This document shows positions 12,035-21,901 of a stretch of 64,000 nt of DNA, piece after piece. The position numbers were made by a program, and so were the translations under genes. The DNA lies in contig NW_026516710.1 of the NCBI RefSeq assembly GCF_025766255.1, positions 124,001 through 188,000 on the forward strand, read 5' to 3'. The notes below the pieces were generated by a model. That model was not told the DNA's origin. It did no database searches and saw nothing but the letters and a program-made list of their open reading frames with translations. The stretch is from Zychaea mexicana (lineage: Eukaryota; Mucoromycota; Mucoromycetes; Mucorales; Lichtheimiaceae). Numbering within the stretch: position 1 is the stretch's first letter; the number at the start of each line of letters is the position of its first letter.

Positions 12035-13040
12035 TTAGGGGACAAGTTGTAATTACAAAGATTTTATCATTATCTACATATAATTAATTTACAATAGATA
12101 CATAAATGTAACCTTAAATTGAGTTACTATAGTAATAAATAAAATCATATTTCTTAGAGCTTAAGATAAAAGTAATGTATAGTGATATATTTTTTTTTTG
12201 GAAATTGTTTCTTTCCCGTAATATAATAGTTTTAAAAAATGCATTTATTGCTATGTTACTAATTTAATATAATAATATAAACATTGAATTTTTTTATTAA
12301 ATAAAACATCAACTAATATGGTTATCTTTGATAATGAGAATAACAATTATCGCTTTTAGTATGAAAATACTAGTAAAAATATATGTACTTTTTTACATAG
12401 AAGAGGAAAAAAGAAAGAATGTTCTTTTTTTTCAATATATATATTAACTATATTATTATAATAGAGTAAATGAGATACTCTACCTATGAAAAATAATAAC
12501 ATTATTTTTTGTTTTTTGTTTTTTTTCATAATTTTTGTTATAATTATAAAATATCAAAAAATAATAAAAATGATGGATTTCCTAAAATTATTTTAATCTT
12601 TTCTTTTCTCCTTTTTTTACTTTTTTTATTTTTTTTTGTTCTATTTAAAGGTTCATTAGGCAAAATATTAATATTTTGTTGAACCTTATGATGTTCAAAT
12701 GAACCTTTTATTTTATTTTTTATTTTTTTTTGTTTTCTTTTTTTAGGCTTATAGTTTGGTGAATGTGAGGTACAAAGATAGTCTTGTTTGTCATTGGCGT
12801 CTGGTTAATAAGTATAATACTCAGTTAGGTAGATTAAATTATAATCATTTTATCATCCCGAAATAATTAAAAAAATTTCTTAAAAATGAAAATAAAAATA
12901 AAAATCCTGGGATTTAATTTTTTGAATTATTATAGCTCAATTCCATTTTGCTTACATATATAATTTTACCTCTTCCAAAGGTTAAATACAATACATCATC
13001 AATACCCCCCCAATTATAATTGAATTTAATATTAAATATA

Positions 13041-13094
13041 ATAAACATCACACCTAAAGGTGTTAAAAGCTGGCGGTAGCGAGCTGATGTTTAT
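13041..13094. repeat. Folded repeat motif, copy 1
   Basis: A 54-nt motif with a perfect 10-bp outer stem (ATAAACATCA with TGATGTTTAT), an inner hairpin CACC-TAAA-GGTG, and a second inner hairpin around GCTGGCGGTAGC. It stands out by GC content within very AT-rich DNA. It could be an RNA structure or a DNA hairpin in an element end. Confidence 0.5.
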
Positions 13095-13399
13095 TTATTT
13101 TAATATAATATTATAATATATATCTAAGAACTATAAATCCTTGATATATATGTATACCAGACAGAAAAAAAGAAAGAAGATTTGTTTCTTTCTAAATATA
13201 TTAATTATTATAATATAAGGAAGGCATAACACAAAGGATGTGTATCACCTTCCTAATAAGAAGAAAAAATGGCATACTCTCGGCATATAAAAAATAATAA
13301 TATTATTTTTTGTTTTTTGTTGTTTTTTGTTTTTTGTTTTATTTAATAATTCAATGTAGTGAGGTTAGTAATTATCTTTCCTAAGTTAATATTTCCTCC

Positions 13400-13974
13400 G
13401 TTACATATATAAATTTTTTCTATTCTACTATTCTTTTTTTTCTTAAATTGTTTCTATTTCTTTTTTATACAATGCAAAATGTTACATCTATTTGAGGGTC
13501 TATTATTATTATTTATATGTTCTTTATCATTTTTAATATTTAAAAAATTTATTATTTTATTTTTATTTCTTGTTTTTTTATATTCTTTCTTATTTTTCTT
13601 CTCTGGAATATGATTTTTATTATGGTTCGTACAAATATATTTTTCATTATCTCCATTTTTAGTAATATTTTTACAACAAAACTTTCCATTATTCTTACCT
13701 CTTTTATGTTTATATATACATAAATTTTTATCTAAAATTTCAGTTATAAAACTATCTGATTCAAATAAATCATATATTTTTTTTTCTATTTTTTATTTAT
13801 AAAGTTTATTATATTAACATCTAAATGAAGTTCTAATTCTATACTTAAAAATTCTACTATATTATTTTTTAAATTAATTTTTAAATCATTTTTATTTAAT
13901 AGTAAAGATGAGTTAAGGATAACCATTTTATTGGAAATAATAAATAATCTATTTTTTATAATATGATAATTCAA
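13400..13974 (-). pseudogene. Small Cys/His-motif protein remnant, copy 1
   Basis: Two minus-strand reading frames join into one protein-like stretch of about 190 residues after a short frame break near 13790. It begins MNYHIIKNRLFIISNKMV and carries CIYKHKRGKNNGKFC followed by YICTNHNK. The spacing is C-x13-C-x14-C-x2-H, a plausible zinc site. The same pattern recurs at 14903-15211, 15404-15748 and 20830-21190. I do not recognise a named family. The spacing resembles, from memory, a short Cys/His motif frequent in giant-virus and protist proteins, but I could not check that. Confidence 0.45.
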
Positions 13975-14392
13975 TTTTTATTTTATTTTTAAGTTGATAT
14001 AATTTTCTTCAATTGTTACTTTTTTCACAATTTTTAATATAACAACCAGTCTCCTGACCTATCTAGTCAGGCGTCTGGTTGATAAATATAATATTCAGTA
14101 TAGATGATAAAATTATAATAATTCTATCATCCCAAAATAATCAAAAAAAATTCTTTTTTCTTCTTTTCCTTCTGGTTAATATATATTTAGAAAGATTTTA
14201 ATCCTTCAAATATATATAAATAAAAGTAAAATGTATCATTTTACTGTTTATTGACGAAATGGGGCTCTATTACCATTTCTTCCAGTATCATAGACCCGTT
14301 TAGTCATATATAATAAAAGAAATATAATTTCTTTTACATATATATTATTTCTATATTAAACTTAATTGATATTAAATATAACATTAGATATA

Positions 14393-14446
14393 ATAAACAT
14401 CACACCTGAAGGTATTAAAAGCTTGCGGTAGCGAGCTGATGTTTAT
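14393..14446. repeat. Folded repeat motif, copy 2
   Basis: Second copy of the 54-nt motif at 13041. The outer 10-bp stem is identical. Only three positions differ between the copies: two in the loops and the closing base of the CACC hairpin. The surrounding AT-rich DNA is less similar than the motif itself. Confidence 0.5.
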
Positions 14447-14902
14447 TTAATTTAATATAATATTATAATATATATACCAGATGGGTGTTATACACCTGTA
14501 TATAGCAAGGGGTAATGGAACCCCCCTTGCCTAAATATATTTCAAAATTAAAATTTTAAAAATATTTCCAGAAGGAAAAAAAGAAAAAGAATTGTTTTTC
14601 TAAGTATATTAATTATTATAATATATATAATAACAATTTAAATTTTTTTATTTATTAAAAATAAAATAACATAGCCCATCTATTTATATTGATAAATTAA
14701 TTAAGTAATATTTCTTAAATTTAATAACCCTCCATTTCTAATATATATCTTTTTTTGTTTTATTTTTCTTTTTTTTCTTTTTTTAACATCTTTTTTATTT
14801 TATTTTCATTTGAAGGTTCATCTAGCAAAACATTTATGTTTTATTGAAATTCATAAGGTTCAAATGAACCTTTTATATCAGTTTTTTTAACAGATAAATC
14901 AA

Positions 14903-15211
14903 TTAATTGTGATGAAGTTTTATGTTTTTTTTATTTTGGTATATGTTTTTAGAATGAGAGCAACATATATAATCTTTTTTCCCATTAGGTAAATTTGTTT
15001 TTATTTTTTTAAAGCAAAAACTATCTTCATTTCTACCTTTTCTATATTTATAAATACAATGATTTGCATCAGTGTTTAAATAAATGAAAAAGTCAGAATC
15101 AAATAAATTATTAATTTTATTATTGATTTTTTTATTTATTATTTCTACAATTTTGAAATCCAAAAAATAATCACATTCTAATTTCATCATTTCATTTAAG
15201 TCTTTTTTCAA
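14903..15211 (-). pseudogene. Small Cys/His-motif protein remnant, copy 2
   Basis: A 102-residue open frame on the minus strand holds CIYKYRKGRNEDSFC, then KKIKTNLPNGKKDYICCSH, giving C-x13-C-x16-C-x2-H. It begins inside a Lys/Asn-rich helical region. It is probably truncated at the N-terminus compared with copy 1. No function is known. Confidence 0.45.
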
Positions 15212-15403
15212 ATTATTTTTTTAATTATTTTTATTGAAGGGAATGATATTATTGAGGCAACTTATAATGTTTTTGTTACTTCTATAATAGTTCACGAATT
15301 ATAATTATATTTGATTGATTTATTTTTTATAATATAAAAATTCCATTTTTTATAATTTTTTAAGTTGACAAAATATTTTCAATTGACAGTTTTCTCATAG
15401 TAT

Positions 15404-15748
15404 CTAAAATACCAACCAATCTCCATTATTAAGGTTTGTTCTTATTTTCCAGCAACACATATAACCTTTTCGTTTTCCTCTTTTATGGATAAATGTACAT
15501 ATTGTTGATGAGGTACTCAAATACCAAAAAATATTTGTTTTTATCTCTTCAGTTTTTTCTTTTATAATTTTTTTCATAATTATTTTTTCATTTTCTATTT
15601 GCTCACATAAACCTTCATCTTCAAAATATTTTTGAAATACTTGCTCCATAATATTTTTTATAGAACATTGCATAGAAGATTGGCATATAAGAATATCTTC
15701 ATTTAAAAGGACCATATTGAAATTAAATAATAATGTATTTTTAATCAA
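15404..15748 (-). pseudogene. Small Cys/His-motif protein remnant, copy 3 (3' truncated)
   Basis: A 114-residue open frame begins MIKNTLLFNFNMVLLNEDIL and contains CTFIHKRGKRKGYMC, the C-x13-C half of the motif, then KIRTNLNNGDW before it ends. The final C-x2-H part is lost. Its N-terminal half (SIKNIMEQVFQKYFEDEGL) aligns well with the copy at 20872 (SIKDLMEQVMHNYFEDEML), so these are related proteins and not chance AT-rich frames. Confidence 0.45.
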
Positions 15749-15928
15749 ACTTTAATGGAATTATCTTTTATATTAAAAAAAATTCAATTGTTATTTTTGC
15801 GATAATTTAAATTCATCGGATAATCAAAAAAGTTCGGATAGTAACTTCTATAGTGCTAAGCCGATTTGTCCTCTTACCCACATTCATTGACTGTCTTTGC
15901 ATACTTTGCTCCCAAATTCCAATATTAG

Positions 15929-16244
15929 GAAGGGATATGCGAACAATGTTAATGATATGTAACATACCACACAATTATACCTAGGTAGGTTTCGTCCCCA
16001 CCAATAAACCCTCTCATTGTCACTGCAATCCATCTCCATCTTCTGTGCTTACATACTATGCTTAATCTTCAACAAATTCCTAACAGACCTTTCTTTCTTA
16101 TTCTATCTCATGCTTGGATTAGTAAATGCTAAAGGAGGACCTTGACGCCACACACAGCGGAATATACGATTTTTCATATCTGCATTTCGACTTAAAGCGC
16201 AATCGCAACGTTGGATACGCGTTTGTGAACTTCATCAACGTTGG
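15929..16244 (+). pseudogene. Mei2-like gene, RRM3 exons
   Basis: Exon 15929-15984 encodes RTMLMICNIPHNYT, the RNP2 part of the Mei2 C-terminal RRM, and ends in TAG immediately before a GTAGGT donor. The next exon, 16123-16244, starts TAA and then encodes MLKEDLDATHSGIYDFSYL, then HFDLKRNRNVGYAFVNFI, the RNP1 part diagnostic for Mei2. It ends at a GTAAAT donor. The TAG and TAA sit where this family often has Gln, so CAG and CAA codons may have mutated by C to T. The following intron is where E1 inserted. Confidence 0.7.
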
Positions 16245-16399
16245 GTAAATGCTTCATTATATTTTTTCACTGCTGCTGCTGACATTAACGTTGCTCCCAT
16301 TGTCAAGTGGAGTGTCCCACTAATCACATATGAGTACAGGATTTTTCATCTCCTAGCAGACGTTTGAACTTTTATTTAGGCAGAAGGGATTTAATTTTA

Positions 16400-16690
16400 G
16401 GCAGAGTGGACATAAATGTTAATCTGAGTGGACATGAATAATAATTGATCTGGACATGAATGAAAATCAAGCTGGACATGAATGAAAATTGAGCTGGACA
16501 TGAATAAAGATCGATCTGGACATGAATATAAAACAATCTGGACATGAATATAAATCGACCTGGACATGAATATAAATCGATCTGGACATGAGTAAAATCA
16601 ATCTGTACATGAATGAAAATCGTTCTGGACAAGAGTAATAGTCAATCTAAACATGAATAATAGACAACCTGAACATAATAACAGTCAACC
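16400..16690 (-). repeat. 21-bp tandem repeat array, E1 left arm
   Basis: About fourteen degenerate copies of a 21-bp unit read on the minus strand as TTCATGTCCAGNTCGATTT plus two bases. The unit length is a multiple of three and lacks stops, so it creates long false reading frames. Its opposite-strand copy is at 19870-20240. Confidence 0.8.
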
Positions 16691-17997
16691 TGGACATTGT
16701 TTAGTCAACTAAGACATATATAAAAGTTGAAGTAGATAATATATTAAGTGTAGCAGAGCAGAATATTTGAGTACTTAAGATTTTCAATTCAAGTCAAGAC
16801 ATTATAGATGTTAAGCAGTACAAAGCCAATGTCACGATATAGTAGTATGGCTGTTTCACTCGTGACAAGAAGCTTGTAGGCTAATGTACAGGAAATGGCA
16901 AGGGTGCGTCAGAGACTCACTACTGTGCGCATAAGCCTATTTTGCTGCTTTGGGAACTGGGCCTGAGCGTTTCCCCTCCATTCATTTTACCTAGGTTGAG
17001 TTTAACACAAACTGGAGGCTGGTGGCTGAGGTAGGTGGAAAGTGTGGGGTTTGTTAGCAGCAGCAGGGAGGAAAAAAACAACAACCAAAGTTCCTTTTTT
17101 TTTCTCATTACCATTTGCCACGGCAAATCAACAGCTGCGACGCACACTTGTAAATGGCTCCTACTCTTTTCACGATGAACAAAAAACAAGGAAAACAAAA
17201 CGGCACAATCCACAGATTTATTGGAAAACGAAATGAAGGTAACTGCTTTCTTGAAAAAAGCATGTGCTCAAGATTTGTAAGGAGTAGACCACCGTTACTG
17301 CTGCTTAAAAAAAATGCTGGGTAAGTGAACAAGGGAAGGAAAAGGTTATCGGTTGTGCTTGGGGTATAGCTTTAGTGGACATATGCCTATTCAGAATTAC
17401 TGCTTCTTTCTCTTTTTCTCTGTATATACGTGATGCACCATCTTACACCAATATAACGTCAAACTTACGTGTGTAATACAACATCGTCCTCTACCTGCAC
17501 AAACGATTCGTACTCACAACAAGAACGACGCAACAATCTTCTTCTCCATTACTCGTACACAATTATATACAACATGACGCTGATCCGTCATTGGCTTGCA
17601 GAATATACAGCCTGACGTATTCACCTTTCAATATCATGTACGCCTATATTACATGATGACGACTATGACGCCGGTCTTTTGTTTTAATGCTTGTACGCTC
17701 AAGCACATCGTCATCGTAATGACGCTCATCTCTTTCTTAGCTGTCTGTATACACATCAACGCGATGATAATTATATTCCTATAATGCATACACACCACCA
17801 CAACTATAACCCTCCTCTGCAATTCGCTGTAGTCGCACACATACGATGGCAACGACGATTACCTTTTTCTTTTTGCATATGCCAACACGAACATTGCCGG
17901 TCTTGATGGATAAGGTAGTTATATATGCTGACGGGTGGAATGTAGGGTTTTATTATTGTTACTGTAGATGTTACGGCTGGGATAAAAAAATAAAAGC

Positions 17998-18523
17998 AAA
18001 AGATTATACATTATGTAGTCATTATGTTTCAGTTGTCTGCATAAACGGGTGTGAGATGGTATTGCATGTTATTACAAGTGCTTCTATAAAAACTATAAAT
18101 ATAGCTCTGAGCGGTGATGATAATATGGCAGGGACAAAGAAGAAAACGCGTTTGTTGTTATGAAGGAGGAAGTTTTTTGCTATTACAACAGCAACTTTAT
18201 TTGTTGTTAATAAAAACAACTATGAACAACCGACAAGTTAGTACCCTTGACGTCATTCGCAAAAGATTATACATTATGTAGTCATTATGTTTCAGTTGTC
18301 TGCATAAACGGGTGTGAGATGGTATTGCATGTTATTACAAGTGCTTCTATAAAAACTATAAATATAGCTCTGAGCGGTGATGATAATATGGCAGGGACAA
18401 AGAAGAAAACGCGTTTGTTGTTATGAAGGAGGAAGTTTTTTGCTATTACAACAGCAACTTTATTTGTTGTTAATAAAAACAACTATGAACAACCGACAAG
18501 TTAGTACCCTTGACGTCATTCGC
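17998..18523 (+). repeat. 263-bp tandem duplication inside E1
   Basis: The segment 17998-18260 is repeated immediately at 18261-18523 with almost no differences. E2 and E3 have a single copy, so the duplication is recent and specific to E1. Confidence 0.85.
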
Positions 18524-18706
18524 TACGCTCTCTCTCACTCGACTGTACGTGGAGTTCTTGCACTCATTCCTAATGAAATTGTGTGCGTTCCTGCTGCTCG
18601 ATGGCAGATCTTCAAGGATCGCATCTCAAAATTGTGTGGTTACAAATGGGTTCACAAACGCGAGGCCGTGTATGGCACCAGACGCTCTGCCACGCAATAT
18701 CAATAA
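18485..18706 (+). CDS. Small ORF in E1 centre (73 aa), doubtful
   Basis: The frame starts MNNRQVSTLDVIRYALSHST and ends SATQYQ. It is kept in E2 (23831-24052) with one residue changed, but in E3 it has many replacements and a stop. It could be a small basic protein carried by the element or a chance frame. I do not recognise it. Confidence 0.2.
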   Translation: MNNRQVSTLDVIRYALSHSTVRGVLALIPNEIVCVPAARWQIFKDRISKLCGYKWVHKREAVYGTRRSATQYQ

Positions 18707-19869
18707 TTACAATAACCATCCTTCACCACGAAACAACATCCTTCGCACTTGTATAACTCTTATAGAACCTTCTTCGTTGTCTTTCTTATATAATGGTCAA
18801 CATACTTTATTTTCATCCAATCCACAGCAACACAAAAGGAAAGAAACCCGTCAGTATCCTTCCTACTATCTACAGCTCATTTATCCATAAAGACCGGCGA
18901 TGTTAACGTTGGTATATGCAAAAGGAAAAGAGTAATCGCGTCAGGCTGTATATTTTGCAAGTCAATGGCGGATCAGCGTCATGTTGTATATGATTGTGTT
19001 TGAGTAATGGAGAAGAAGATTGTTGCGTCGTTCTTGTTGTGAGTACAAATCGTTTGTGAGGTAGAAGACGATGTTGTATTACGCACGCAAGTCTGACGTT
19101 GGAATGGTGCAAGATGGTGCATCAAGTATATACAGAGAAGAAAAAAAACAGTAATTCTGAATGAGCATATGTCCACTAAAGCTATACCCCAAGCACAACC
19201 GATAACCTTTCCTTCCCTTGTTCACTTACCCAGCGTTTTTTTAAGCAGCAGTAACAGCGGTCTACTCCTTACAAATCTTGAGCACATGCTTTTTTTAAGA
19301 AAATAGTTACCTTCATTTCGTTTTTCAACAAATTAGTAGATTGTGCCGTTTTGTTTTCTTTGTTTTTTGTTCATCGTGAAGAGAGTAGGAGCCATTTACA
19401 AGTGTGCGTCGCAGCTGTTAAATTGCTATGGCGACTGGTAATGAGAAAGAAAAAGGATCCCTTCTGCTGCTAACAAACCCCACACTTTCCACCTACCTCA
19501 GCCACCAGCCTCCAATTTGTTTCAAACTCAACCCAGGTAAAATGAAATGAGGGGAAACGCTCAGGCCCTGTTCCCAAAGCAGCAAAATAGCCTTATGCAC
19601 AGTGAGTCTCTGATGCACCCTTGCCATTTCCTGTACATTAGCCTACAAGCTTCTTGTCACAAGTGAACCAGCCATACTACTATATCTTGACATTGGCTTT
19701 GTACTGCTTAACTTCTATTATGTCTTGACTTGAATTGAAAATCTTAAGTACTCAAATATTCTGCTCTGCTACACTTAATATATTATCTACTTCAACTCTT
19801 ATTATGTCTTAGTTGACTAAAACAATGTCCAGTTTGACTGTTATTATGTTCAGGTTGTCTATTATTCAT

Positions 19870-20240
19870 GTTTAGATTGATTATTATTCTTGTCCAGAAC
19901 TTTTTTTATTCATGTATAGATTAATTTTTATTTTGTCCAGATCGATTTATATTCATGTCCAGGTCAATTTATATTCATGTCCAGATCGATCTTTATTCAA
20001 TTTATATTCATGTCCAGCTCGATTTTCATTCATGTCTAGATCGATTTTCATTCATGTCCAGGTCAATTTATATTCATGTCCAGCTCGATTTTTTTCATTC
20101 ATGTCTAGATCGATTTTCATTCATGTCCAACTCGATTTTCATTCATGTCCAGCTTGATTTTCATTCATGTCCAGCTCAATTATTATTCATGTCCAGATTA
20201 ACTTTTATTCATGTCTACTTAGATTAATATTCATGTCTAC
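19870..20240 (+). repeat. 21-bp tandem repeat array, E1 right arm
   Basis: Inverted partner of the array at 16400-16690, read on the plus strand as TTCATGTCCAGNTCGATTT plus two bases. One internal deletion or partial unit lies near 19995. Confidence 0.8.
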
Positions 20241-20491
20241 TCTGCCTAAAATTAAATCCCTTCTGCCTAAATAAAAGTTCAAACGTCCGCTAGGAGATGA
20301 AAAATCCTGTATATATACTATATATAGCTCGGTAATTACATTCGCCAAAAAAAGGATTGGCAAACACTAGTATGTATAATCGCATCGCTTGTTCTCTCTC
20401 CCTCTCTCCCTCTCTCTTTACTTTTCTACCTTTTTAAAAACAATATATGCAATTCTCAATGACATATTGGCAACAACATCAATGACAAACA

Positions 20492-20597
20492 GGAACGGCT
20501 CCGATTCGGACAAGCGATGTGATTTGTATTACACCAACACACAAGGCAAAGCTGCTCTTAGCGTAAAGTACCGAAACGCCAATTATGTTTCGATGTA
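20492..20597 (+). pseudogene. Mei2-like gene, last RRM3 exon
   Basis: The frame reads GSDSDKRCDLYYTNTQGKAAL followed by VKYRNANYVSM and a stop, matching the end of the Mei2 C-terminal RRM, where a Cys is followed by YAxIQGKxxL. It lies directly downstream of E1, so E1 separates it from the rest of RRM3 at 16244. A duplicate lies in S2 at about 25814-25919. Confidence 0.6.
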
Positions 20598-20829
20598 GCC
20601 ATTCCAGCAACCTACTATCTCCTACGAAGTATGACGCTACCGCCACTGAGAGGAATAAACATTAACACGATGTTAATAAATTTTCTTTAAATTTTTTCTT
20701 AACTAACAATTTTTTTTATTCTCGGAGTTTGAAATCGTGCATACTGTTAAATTATATTTAAAAAAAAAACTGAATTTTTCTTAATATAAAAATAAATACC
20801 TCCAATATTACTTAGCATAAAAAATTCAA

Positions 20830-21190
20830 ATAGTTATATTAAATACTGAACTTCTTATTAATAAGAATAGTATGATTTGTTCTATTAAAGATTTAATGGA
20901 GCAAGTTATGCATAATTATTTTGAAGATGAAATGTTAGTTAAAAATATTGAAAGTAAGAAGATGATTATGAAAAAAAAAATTAATGAAGAAATTAATAAA
21001 GTTAAAGATAATTATTTTTAGTATATTAATACAAGCGATAATGTGTGCACTTAAATATATAAAAGAGGTAAGAAAAATGGCCATATGTATCACAGAAAAA
21101 TTAATACTAATCTTAATGGAGATAAACCTAAACCTGATTACCTTTGTACTATACATAGTAAACTTCATGTTCCAAAGAAAAAAAAATAAA
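20830..21190 (+). pseudogene. Small Cys/His-motif protein remnant, copy 4
   Basis: The frame from 20872 reads MICSIKDLMEQVMHNYFEDE and continues Lys-rich to a stop at 21019-21021. Further frames read YKRGKKNGHM, KINTNLNGD and YLCTIHSKLHVPKKK. The first half matches the copy at 15404-15748 and the second half the copies at 13400 and 14903. The second Cys has become Tyr, and frame breaks are present. It converges on the chromodomain transposase remnant, with about 110 bp between their ends. That arrangement would fit a two-gene element of the PIF/Harbinger type. Confidence 0.45.
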
Positions 21191-21474
21191 AAATCTACAA
21201 AAAAAATAGAAAATCCTAATTTACTATACATAATTGTTAATGATGGTGATTTTATATATAAAACTAATAACAAAAGAATAAAAAAAAGAAAATCTAGAAA
21301 AATATATATATGCAACAGTGGAAGTTTTAACCTAGCAAATGTACTTAAAGGATTATTACAATAATAGGAACCGACGTTATCCACTATGCACACTCAAATA
21401 ATATATCTTACATAAAATAAAATAACTATACATAGTTATGATATTTTACTAGGAAGGGTAGAGTATCGAGTTAT

Positions 21475-21901
21475 CTAAGTTAATTTATTAACTTTCATAT
21501 AGTTATTTAACATATCGGTTTCATTAAAATCTTTCATTGATATCCAGCTATTTTGGGATTCATTATAACCTTTCCATTTAATTAGGAATATATAGGAATC
21601 ATTTTCAAATTTATGATTTATTATGGATTCTATTTCATAAGAAATATTAGAAGTTGAATTATTTCTAATTTTATTTATATCTATTAATGTTCCTTTGCCT
21701 TTACCTTTTCTTTTTCTTTTTTTCTCATTGAATTTAGGTACATCTTCTTCGCTGGAAACATCTTCATCATTATCATTTTCATCGCTGTATTCATTATCAA
21801 TAATCATATCAGTATTATCTATACTTAAATTATTTAAAAACTGTTCCTGTAATTTAACCATTTCATCTAATTTATTTTTTGCCTCAGACGAATTGCTAAT
21901 A
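21475..21901 (-). pseudogene. DDE_4-chromodomain transposase, 3' half, in S1
   Basis: The minus-strand frame runs from the E2 left border through a short linker with acidic and Lys/Arg-rich stretches (VPKFNEKKRKRKGKGKG) to a chromodomain, IESIINHKFENDSYIFLIKW, then KGYNESQNSWI, and a stop. The linker-plus-chromodomain order matches the intact gene at 51234-52859. The 5' half is missing here because the next sequence is E2. Confidence 0.75.

Larger units (their letters stand above)
12036..15830. repeat. AT-rich block of three degenerate repeat units inside a Mei2 intron
   Basis: This 3.8 kb block is far more AT-rich than its surroundings and interrupts the Mei2-like gene between the linker exon and the RRM3 exon at 15929. 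At least three diverged units can be aligned by shared landmarks. One is a run reading AAAAATAATAA then CATTATTTTTTG or a close variant (12490, 13290). Others are the segment GGCGTCTGGTTRATAA (12796, 14066), the TATCATCCC segment (12850, 14125), a folded GC-richer motif (13041, 14393), a hairpin beginning AAGGTTCAT (12649, 14813), and minus-strand remnants of a small Cys/His protein (13400-13974, 14903-15211, 15404-15748). No plus-strand gene is visible. Order and spacing differ between units, so this is an old, rearranged element cluster. Confidence 0.65.
16337..20309. mobile_element. Near-palindromic TA element E1 (3973 bp)
   Basis: The element starts CAGGATTTTTCATCTCCTAG and ends with its reverse complement (one base differs), flanked by TA on both sides (16335-16336 and 20310-20311). 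The left arm (16337 to about 17625) and the right arm (about 18930 to 20309) are inverted copies of about 1.3 kb. Each arm carries an array of 21-bp repeats close to the end. The unique centre (about 17625-18930) has no recognisable transposase, so it looks non-autonomous. It lies in an intron of the Mei2-like gene. TA duplication fits Tc1/mariner-like or similar elements, but the family is unknown to me. Confidence 0.75.
20310..21901. repeat. 1592-bp spacer S1 between E1 and E2
   Basis: S1 and S2 (25632-27223) have the same length and are almost identical. The left part is Mei2 intron and last exon, the middle holds a Cys/His-motif gene remnant on the plus strand, and the right part is the 3' half of a DDE_4-chromodomain transposase gene on the minus strand. 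The shared content shows that the element-plus-spacer unit was tandemly duplicated. Confidence 0.85.

Noticed and set aside
12036..15830. Mitochondrial DNA insertion
   Set aside because: Base composition and GC-richer hairpins recall fungal mtDNA, but no mitochondrial protein, rRNA or tRNA is recognisable, and the block has its own nuclear-element-like gene remnants.
16372..16632. Long frames with repeated YSCP, FIHV and FMSR peptides in the element arms
   Set aside because: They arise from a 21-bp repeat unit (seven codons) free of stops. They open in more than one frame, on either strand, in every array, and have no start or domain support.
19870..20240. CRISPR-like array
   Set aside because: Repeats are directly adjacent with a 21-bp period, degenerate, without unique spacers, and mirrored in the opposite arm of a transposable element in a eukaryote.
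20984..21364. Long frames on both strands at 20935-21393 (and 26257-26715)
   Set aside because: The minus frame is a hydrophobic shadow of AT-rich DNA. The plus frame mixes two reading frames of the Cys/His-motif remnant, which is already listed.
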